A stretch of DNA of 64,000 nucleotides from contig NZ_JACVPS010000004.1 in NCBI RefSeq assembly GCF_018881755.1, forward strand, positions 151,266 to 215,265. The letters run 5' to 3'. Numbering within the stretch: position 1 is the first letter of the stretch; the number at the start of each line of letters is the position of its first letter. This document shows positions 59,040 to 64,000 of this stretch, piece by piece. Below the pieces are notes generated by a model. That model saw only the letters and a list, made by a program, of their open reading frames with translations. It made no database searches and was not told where the DNA came from. The DNA is from Polynucleobacter finlandensis. GTDB lineage: Bacteria; Pseudomonadota; Gammaproteobacteria; Burkholderiales; Burkholderiaceae. The translations under genes were made by a program, and so were the position numbers.

Positions 59040-60344
59040 ATGAACCTAAAACTGCCGGCTGATTCAGTCATGATAGAAAGAAGTGGGAAATTCTTATTTC
59101 TGGTCCCTTCAAAGCCCGATTGGTTGGTTACGAATGCAAATGGTGCTTACGTGCTTTCGTTATGCGACGGAATCCGCTCAGTAGATCAAATTCTTGAGTC
59201 CGTAGGTCAGCAAGGATTAAGTGTAAATGAAGCGAATATTTTCATAAGCTTGCAAATCTCTAATGGTTTTTTTAATCCCTCCAATGAGGAGGAAAAATAC
59301 CAAGCCGTATACAAACCGATACTGCGCTCTGTGCATCTGAATGTTCACCCTGATTGCAATTTGAAATGTAATTACTGCTATGCGGAGGAGCGATCTCCCT
59401 CAGGAAGGTCATTATCCTATTTGGAATACGAGTCATTAATTGATGACTTATATGGAATATCAAAAGGGATTCATATAGCCTTAACTGGTGGAGAGCCTTT
59501 ATTAAATAAATCAACACCTAAAATCTCAGAGTATTGCCGTAGCAAAGGGTTTCATACGCAGTTATTAACGAATGCAACACCTATAAATTCTAAAAATGCT
59601 CAATATATTGCCGGAGCTTTTGATCAAATTAGAATTTCCATAGATGGCAGTTTTGCTGAGTTAAATGATTTTCATCGCGGTCAAGATACTTACGACAAGA
59701 TTACCTCTGCAATTGACTTGCTTGATAAGCATGGCGCTGAAGTCCTCTTGGCAATGACTGTAACTAAGAAAAATATATCGAATATTGGAGAGATGGCGAA
59801 AATATATGGTGGTCGTTTAACATTTCAACCGCTATTTAATGCTGGCAATGCTAAGTTGAATGCTGAGCTAGCAATTTCTGGCGACAAGTATTACAAAGCC
59901 TTAGCTGACGCTGAGAATGTATCGGCTATGGCAAACATTGGTGATTCACTAATGAAGCTTAAAAACAATGGAACAACTAGGTGTGCCATAGGTGGCGTTG
60001 AGATTAGTATTTCTCATAATGGAGATGTTTTCCCATGTCACTTGGTGCACCTGGAAGATTTTAAAGCTGGGAATATTCGTGAACAGTCTATTGTTGATAT
60101 CTATAACAGTAGCCCAGCATTGCTTTCTGCACGAAATTTAAGCATATACGCTAGGGCAGAATGTGCGGAATGCCCCATTAGGCTTTTATGTGGAGGTTCA
60201 TGTAGAGCTAGGGCACTGTATTTGGAGGGCGATCTAAATGCGTGTGATGATTTCTGCGACTATGAATTTTCATCATATATAGATGGTATTTTTCAAGCAT
60301 CTACTAAAATGTATGCCAATCCAGAAACGGTTTCATCCTTTTAG
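59040..60344 (+). CDS. Radical SAM/SPASM peptide maturase with N-terminal PqqD-like domain
   Basis: The 434-residue protein has three regions. Residues about 10-82 look like a PqqD/RRE leader-binding domain (DWLVTNANGAYVLSLCDGI, then a helical stretch ending NGFF). Residues about 97-300 are a radical SAM barrel with CNLKCNYC (Cys106, 110, 113) and TGGEP at 149-153. Residues 315-406 are a SPASM region with Cys315, 333, 375, 378, 384, 388, 402 and 406 (CAECPIRLLCGGSC and CDDFC), for auxiliary 4Fe-4S clusters. Such enzymes install thioether or C-C crosslinks on RiPP precursors; the 77-residue gene upstream is the obvious substrate. It lacks a clear ribosome site. Bond chemistry cannot be told from sequence. 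Confidence 0.9.
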   Translation: MNLKLPADSVMIERSGKFLFLVPSKPDWLVTNANGAYVLSLCDGIRSVDQILESVGQQGLSVNEANIFISLQISNGFFNPSNEEEKYQAVYKPILRSVHLNVHPDCNLKCNYCYAEERSPSGRSLSYLEYESLIDDLYGISKGIHIALTGGEPLLNKSTPKISEYCRSKGFHTQLLTNATPINSKNAQYIAGAFDQIRISIDGSFAELNDFHRGQDTYDKITSAIDLLDKHGAEVLLAMTVTKKNISNIGEMAKIYGGRLTFQPLFNAGNAKLNAELAISGDKYYKALADAENVSAMANIGDSLMKLKNNGTTRCAIGGVEISISHNGDVFPCHLVHLEDFKAGNIREQSIVDIYNSSPALLSARNLSIYARAECAECPIRLLCGGSCRARALYLEGDLNACDDFCDYEFSSYIDGIFQASTKMYANPETVSSF

Positions 60345-60440
60345 GAATATCTCCTAAGGGTCGGAAAGCGCCTAATTTCTCAAATTGATTCAGATGGCTC
60401 AAATCGGCCAGTAAGAGACGTTTACATATTGAATATTGTT

Positions 60441-60818
60441 TCAGCTCAAATCTTTCAGGACCTGGGATTCAATTAACTGCCATTCTTGATCAGTCAAGAG
60501 GCGTGAACGAGTATGAAATGCTTTTCCAGTTGAGCCTTCAAGAGAAAATGTTCCACCATGCCCCTCGATTACATCCAGAATTAGTTGTGTATGTTTCCAA
60601 TACTCATATTGGAGCTTGCCAATAAAAAATGGCACACCACCAACTTCACCCAATTTGATGTCATATGGACCAATGGTCAAGTCCGTTGGTAAATAGCAAT
60701 TAGCTGCACTGTTATCGCAGCATCCCCCAGATTGATGAAACATGATTTCACTATGCTCAGCCTGTAGCTGAGCAATCAGGGCTAGCGCCTCATCTGTAGC
60801 TATAACGCGTTCAACCAT
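60441..60818 (-). CDS. DUF779 family protein, copy 2
   Basis: This second copy of the DUF779 gene has 125 residues and about 88% identity to copy 1 by eye. It keeps QSGGCCDNSAANCY. I chose the ATG giving MVERVIATDE, preceded by AGGAAAGGA; a longer in-frame ORF would run through the terminator and into the dehydrogenase gene, so it is rejected. Its 3' end marks the right border of the accessory island. Confidence 0.9.
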   Translation of the reverse strand: MVERVIATDEALALIAQLQAEHSEIMFHQSGGCCDNSAANCYLPTDLTIGPYDIKLGEVGGVPFFIGKLQYEYWKHTQLILDVIEGHGGTFSLEGSTGKAFHTRSRLLTDQEWQLIESQVLKDLS

Positions 60819-60844
60819 ATTTAATCCTTTCCTAACTCCAAGAA

Positions 60845-60873
60845 TAAAAAAGGGCGGATTACTCCGCCCTTTG
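60845..60873 (-). terminator. Intrinsic terminator between aldehyde dehydrogenase and DUF779 gene, copy 2
   Basis: AAAGGGCGGA (60849-60858) and TCCGCCCTTT (60863-60872) make a perfect 10-bp stem with loop TTAC, followed on the minus strand by T6. Copy 1 has the same element, so it is kept by selection or recent copying. Confidence 0.88.
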
Positions 60874-60894
60874 ATTAAATCACTAACTATCCAC

Positions 60895-62415
60895 TTAGAA
60901 GAATCCCAGCTTAGTTTCACTGTAACTGACTAATAAGTTTTTGGTTTGCTGATAGTGGTCGAGCATTACTTTATGGGTTTCTCTTCCAATGCCAGACTCT
61001 TTATAGCCACCAAAGGCTGCATGGGCAGGGTATGCATGGTAGCAATTAGTCCAGACACGGCCAGCTTTAATGGCGCGGCCCATGCGGTATGCCACGTTGC
61101 CATTACGGCTCCATACTCCAGCACCCAAACCATAGAGTGTGTCATTGGCAATTTCTAAAGCTTCAGCTTCATCTTTAAATGTCGTTACCGCTAAGACTGG
61201 TCCAAAAATTTCTTCTTGGAAGATGCGCATCTTATTGTGACCTTTAAATAAGGTGGGCTGAACATAGTAGCCGCCTTCAAGGTCTCCGCCCAAGTTCGCT
61301 TGTGCGCCACCGATTAACACTTCTGCACCTTCTTGTTTCCCTAAATCTAAATATGACAAGATCTTAGTAAGTTGCTCTTTGGAGGCTTGCGCACCCATCA
61401 TGCTGTCTGTATCAAGAGGATTGGCATGTTGAATAGCCGCTACACGCTTGAGAACTTTTTCCATAAATTTCTCATAAATGCTTTCTTGGATAAGGGCTCT
61501 AGATGGGCAAGTACAAACTTCACCCTGATTAAAGGCAAATAGCACCAAACCTTCAATGGCCTTGTCTAAGAAGCCATCATCCTTATCCATTACATCCGCA
61601 AAGAAGATATTCGGAGATTTTCCGCCTAATTCGAGGGTGGCTGGAATTAAGTTGTTCGCAGCAGCTTGAGCGATGACTCGACCAGTAGAGGTGGATCCAG
61701 TAAAGGCAATCTTCGCAATACGTTTGCTTGTGGCCAATGGCATCCCGGCTTCACGTCCATAGCCATTGACGATATTGAGTACTCCAGGTGGCAACAGATC
61801 GGCAATTAACTCCATTAATACCAAGATGGAAACAGGGGTAGATTCTGCTGGTTTTAGTACTACGCAATTACCAGCCGCGATTGCGGGCGCTAATTTCCAA
61901 GCTGCCATCAAAATAGGGAAGTTCCAGGGAATAATTTGACCCACCACTCCCAAAGGCTCGTGATAGTGATAAGCCACAGAGGTCTCATCGATTTGAGAGA
62001 GTGCCCCTTCTTGAGCGCGAATACAGCCTGCAAAATAACGGAAATGATCAACTGTGAGGGGAATATCCGCATTGAGAGTTTCGCGAATAGCCTTTCCGTT
62101 ATCTACAGTTTCAGCATAAGCAAGGAGCTCTAGGTTGGCTTCAATGCGATCAGCAATCTTTAATAAGACATTGGCTCGATCAGCAGCAGCTGTCTTACCC
62201 CAAGCATCAGCCGCTTTGTGAGCGGCGTCTAGCGCCAACTCGATATCTTCCGCGCTTGAACGCGCAGCTTTTGTATATACCTTGCCACTTATTGGGGTGA
62301 TGACGTCAAAGTACTGGCCTTTCACCGGCGGAGTCCACTTGCCGCCAATAAAGTTGTCGTACTGAGATTTGTATTGAATTTTTGCGCCTGCAGCGCCGGG
62401 GGCTTCGTAGATCAA
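60895..62415 (-). CDS. NAD-dependent aldehyde dehydrogenase, ExaC/AcoD type, copy 2
   Basis: This 506-residue paralogue of the gene at 2348-3868 has the same length and catalytic motifs ([32 protein letters not shown]). The roughly 24 differences are mostly conservative, while synonymous changes are many, so both copies appear to be under purifying selection. The TTG start and GGAG site are conserved. Two near-identical enzymes may differ in regulation more than in substrate. Confidence 0.93.
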   Translation of the reverse strand: MIYEAPGAAGAKIQYKSQYDNFIGGKWTPPVKGQYFDVITPISGKVYTKAARSSAEDIELALDAAHKAADAWGKTAAADRANVLLKIADRIEANLELLAYAETVDNGKAIRETLNADIPLTVDHFRYFAGCIRAQEGALSQIDETSVAYHYHEPLGVVGQIIPWNFPILMAAWKLAPAIAAGNCVVLKPAESTPVSILVLMELIADLLPPGVLNIVNGYGREAGMPLATSKRIAKIAFTGSTSTGRVIAQAAANNLIPATLELGGKSPNIFFADVMDKDDGFLDKAIEGLVLFAFNQGEVCTCPSRALIQESIYEKFMEKVLKRVAAIQHANPLDTDSMMGAQASKEQLTKILSYLDLGKQEGAEVLIGGAQANLGGDLEGGYYVQPTLFKGHNKMRIFQEEIFGPVLAVTTFKDEAEALEIANDTLYGLGAGVWSRNGNVAYRMGRAIKAGRVWTNCYHAYPAHAAFGGYKESGIGRETHKVMLDHYQQTKNLLVSYSETKLGFF

Positions 62416-62646
62416 GATTTTCTCCTATGAATGTGCTTATGAAATGCTATTTATTCCAATTAAGAAATAGCAATAGAGCGCAATTTCATCGAAGCAGAAA
62501 AATTACGCAATCAGATGCAGTGCAGCAATTTTTCAAATATTCAAAAAGAGCTATAAACAAGGGTATTTCCTGAGTGGCGAAATAAACAAGTGTTCATTTA
62601 TGTGACACCCTAGCGAGTACTGACCTAACTCATTAGTGGACTCAAA
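62416..62646. promoter_or_regulatory. Divergent control region between aldehyde dehydrogenase and AcoR-like regulator, copy 2
   Basis: This 231-base counterpart of 3869-4112 keeps the CAAGGGTATTTCCTGA block and the 17-base element. Other parts, such as the stretch after the element, have diverged, so the two modules may respond differently. I see no -24/-12 pair. Confidence 0.6.
62591..62607. promoter_or_regulatory. Candidate operator TGTTCATTTATGTGACA, copy 2
   Basis: All 17 bases are identical to those at 4044-4060, at a similar distance from the regulator start (about 40-55 bases). See copy 1 for the reasoning. Confidence 0.5.
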
Positions 62647-63807
62647 ATGAAAGTTTCCAATCTCCGGGATATCAGAAGAAGCTGGCTTCTTCGCGGAGAC
62701 GTGCCTGCCGGAAATCTCGAGTCACAATTAGGCTTAACGGTTTACCGTTCTTGGCAAAGGTGCTTGCACTCGGGGCTGGAGGCATTTCAAAAGCAGTTAC
62801 CTGACAATATTTTAAGTGGCTCTATATTGCAATCTCGCATTGATCAACGACGTGATCTCATTGCTTTAGCGAAACCCACCATGAATTATTTGCATGGATT
62901 AATGTCTGGCAGTGGCGGGGTTATTATTTTGTCTGACCACCAAGGAGTTATTGTCCATTCTGTGGGAGATGCTCAATTTGTTTCTAAAGCTGATCGAGTA
63001 TTACTTAAGACGGGCGCTTCATGGCAAGAAAAGCATCGCGGGACCAATGCAATTGGCACTGCTTTAGTTGAACGAACTGCAGTTTCAATTAATGGACCTG
63101 AACATTTTTTAGAAAACAATGGGTTTTTAAGCTGTACAGCTGCACCAATCTTTGCGCCAGATGGAAGCATTAGTGGTGTTTTAGATATCTCAACGGACAA
63201 AAACGCTTATCACCCCCACACCATTGGACTCGTCAAAGCAACTGTTCACTCCCTAGAAAAACAATTGTTTTGCTCTATTGAGTCCCAATACACTCTTGTC
63301 CTAAAAGTGCATAGTAGTCCTGAGGGACTTGGGTCAATGGGAGAGGGTCTCATGGGACTCGATGAAAATGGCACTGTACTTGGAGTAGATCGTGCCGCGC
63401 TTTCGCTAATGGAAATCAATGTTTTGGATATTGGAGCTGTAAAGATTCAACAACTTTTAGATATTTCATTGGATCGAATATTGGATTACGCCAAAAAAGA
63501 CCAAAGTAAGATATATGAATTAAGAACCCATTTTTCTAAATCTTTATTTTTTAAATTTGCTTTGAACTCATCATATGCCCGCTCTCACCAAACGAAGAAC
63601 TTCGATATTGCCGTCGACTTATCTGAGGAACAAGCTAATGTGAGCCACATTGAAGAATTTGAATCGGGAGCGTTAAAACAGCTTTCTAGAATTGCTATTC
63701 AGAAAACCCTAGAGAAGACAAATGGCAACATCTCTCTTGCAGCCAAGCTTTTAAGTATTAGTAGGAATACCTTATATCGCTATCTTAAAAGCGAGCCCAA
63801 AAGATAG
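62647..63807 (+). CDS. AcoR-like GAF/PAS/Fis-HTH regulator lacking the AAA+ domain, copy 2
   Basis: The 386-residue paralogue of the gene at 4113-5261 has the same three regions: GAF-like with WQEKHRGTNAIGTALVE, PAS-like GLMGLDENGTVLGVDRAAL, and a Fis-type HTH ending ISRNTLYRYLKSEPKR. The GAF part is almost unchanged between copies, while residues about 290-335 diverge strongly. The AAA+ domain is missing in both, so the loss predates the duplication. It probably controls the adjacent dehydrogenase. Confidence 0.85.
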   Translation: MKVSNLRDIRRSWLLRGDVPAGNLESQLGLTVYRSWQRCLHSGLEAFQKQLPDNILSGSILQSRIDQRRDLIALAKPTMNYLHGLMSGSGGVIILSDHQGVIVHSVGDAQFVSKADRVLLKTGASWQEKHRGTNAIGTALVERTAVSINGPEHFLENNGFLSCTAAPIFAPDGSISGVLDISTDKNAYHPHTIGLVKATVHSLEKQLFCSIESQYTLVLKVHSSPEGLGSMGEGLMGLDENGTVLGVDRAALSLMEINVLDIGAVKIQQLLDISLDRILDYAKKDQSKIYELRTHFSKSLFFKFALNSSYARSHQTKNFDIAVDLSEEQANVSHIEEFESGALKQLSRIAIQKTLEKTNGNISLAAKLLSISRNTLYRYLKSEPKR

Positions 63808-63876
63808 GCGATACCTAGAAAATGTCTTTTAATGGGAGCATAAGTAAATACGTCTCCAAGTAAGAGCAGGGCAATG

Positions 63877-63952
63877 CGGCTCTTAGCTCAGTTGGTAGAG
63901 CAGAAGACTCTTAATCTTTTGGTTGCGTGTTCGAGTCACGCAGGGCCCACCA
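63877..63952 (+). tRNA. tRNA-Lys(CTT)
   Basis: A full 76-base cloverleaf can be drawn. The acceptor is CGGCTCT with AGGGCCC, the D arm GCTC/GAGC, the anticodon arm GAAGA-CTCTTAA-TCTTT with anticodon CTT, and the T arm GCGTG-TTCGAGT-CACGC, with an encoded CCA. The first acceptor pair is C1-C72, a mismatch unusual for an elongator tRNA. The other six pairs form, one as a T-G wobble. Confidence 0.9.
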
Positions 63953-63961
63953 AGAAACACT

Positions 63962-63984
63962 AAAACCATCTTCGGATGGTTTTT
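63962..63984 (+). terminator. Intrinsic terminator after tRNA-Lys
   Basis: AAAACCATC and GATGGTTTT form a 9-bp stem capped by a TTCG tetraloop, followed by further T. It ends the tRNA transcript 10 bases after CCA. Confidence 0.9.
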
Positions 63985-64000
63985 CTTTGGGCGTTTGCTT

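Noticed and set aside
56049..60415. Nine-base direct repeat GCCAGTAAG at 56049-56057 and 60407-60415, flanking the island
   Set aside because: The match does not extend, and a nine-base match between two regions of this size is not rare. It is not enough for attachment sites.
60819..60920. A longer start for DUF779 copy 2 that adds 34 residues
   Set aside because: The extension runs through a perfect terminator hairpin and overlaps the dehydrogenase stop. Copy 1 and the AGGAAAGGA site both support the shorter start.
1..64000. CRISPR arrays, insertion sequences, transposases or integrases
   Set aside because: None was found by reading; no regularly spaced repeats of CRISPR size and no recombinase motifs.

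Overview
The window looks like a chromosomal segment of a free-living betaproteobacterium of the family Burkholderiaceae, most probably Polynucleobacter or a close relative. This rests on gene content and order: a full dcw cluster ending in lpxC, with a divergent DUF721 gene between lpxC and secA; an hemA-prfA-prmC-grxD-rmuC string; a phasin; and argJ followed by a DUF815 ATPase. Base composition looks intermediate, clearly less GC-rich than Burkholderia. The genus is inferred from memory of these gene orders, not from a search.

Layout. 1-1824: a DUF815 ATPase cut by the left edge, then argJ (both minus). 1893-5261: an aldehyde module of DUF779 protein, ExaC/AcoD-type aldehyde dehydrogenase and a divergent AcoR-like regulator. 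5293-9543: secA, a DUF721 gene and lpxC. 9568-10068: a Prx5-type peroxiredoxin. 10182-27640: the division and cell-wall cluster on the minus strand in canonical order (mraZ, rsmH, ftsL, ftsI, murE, murF, mraY, murD, ftsW, murG, murC, ddl, ftsQ, ftsA, ftsZ). It is tightly overlapped, and a promoter with an MraZ box lies upstream of mraZ. 27916-32990: coq7 and bioB (minus), bioA-bioF-bioD (plus). 33044-36710: M20 amidohydrolase, enoyl-CoA hydratase, mltA, a possible 37-residue membrane peptide and apaG. 36760-41388: rpe-trpE-trpG-trpD-trpC. 41385-48747: a MASE1-like membrane protein, a small winged-helix regulator, ychF, a UbiH-type monooxygenase, a DsbC-like protein, an M61 peptidase, ung and small hypothetical genes. 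48749-53743: hemA-prfA-prmC-grxD-rmuC. 53828-55934: a phasin and an MHS-type MFS transporter.

55988-60440 reads as an accessory island. It opens with a degenerate tRNA-Thr-like 3' half and carries a GSU2403-type nucleotidyltransferase-fold protein, a divergent helix-turn-helix regulator, a small Cys-rich peptide gene and a radical SAM/SPASM enzyme. The last two look like a minimal, possibly undescribed RiPP system. The 77-residue precursor ends in two copies of CGQSYNC joined by a Gly-rich linker. The maturase has an N-terminal PqqD-like recognition domain, the CxxxCxxC radical SAM motif and a Cys-rich SPASM region. A strong intrinsic terminator separates the two genes, and no transporter or protease lies beside them.

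The window then closes with a second, diverged copy of the aldehyde module (60441-63807, about 95% amino-acid identity for the dehydrogenase) in the same orientation as the first, followed by tRNA-Lys(CTT). Two long direct repeats therefore bracket about 55 kb of mostly essential genes. Both regulator copies keep GAF, PAS-like and Fis-type HTH regions but lack the sigma-54 AAA+ domain expected of AcoR relatives.
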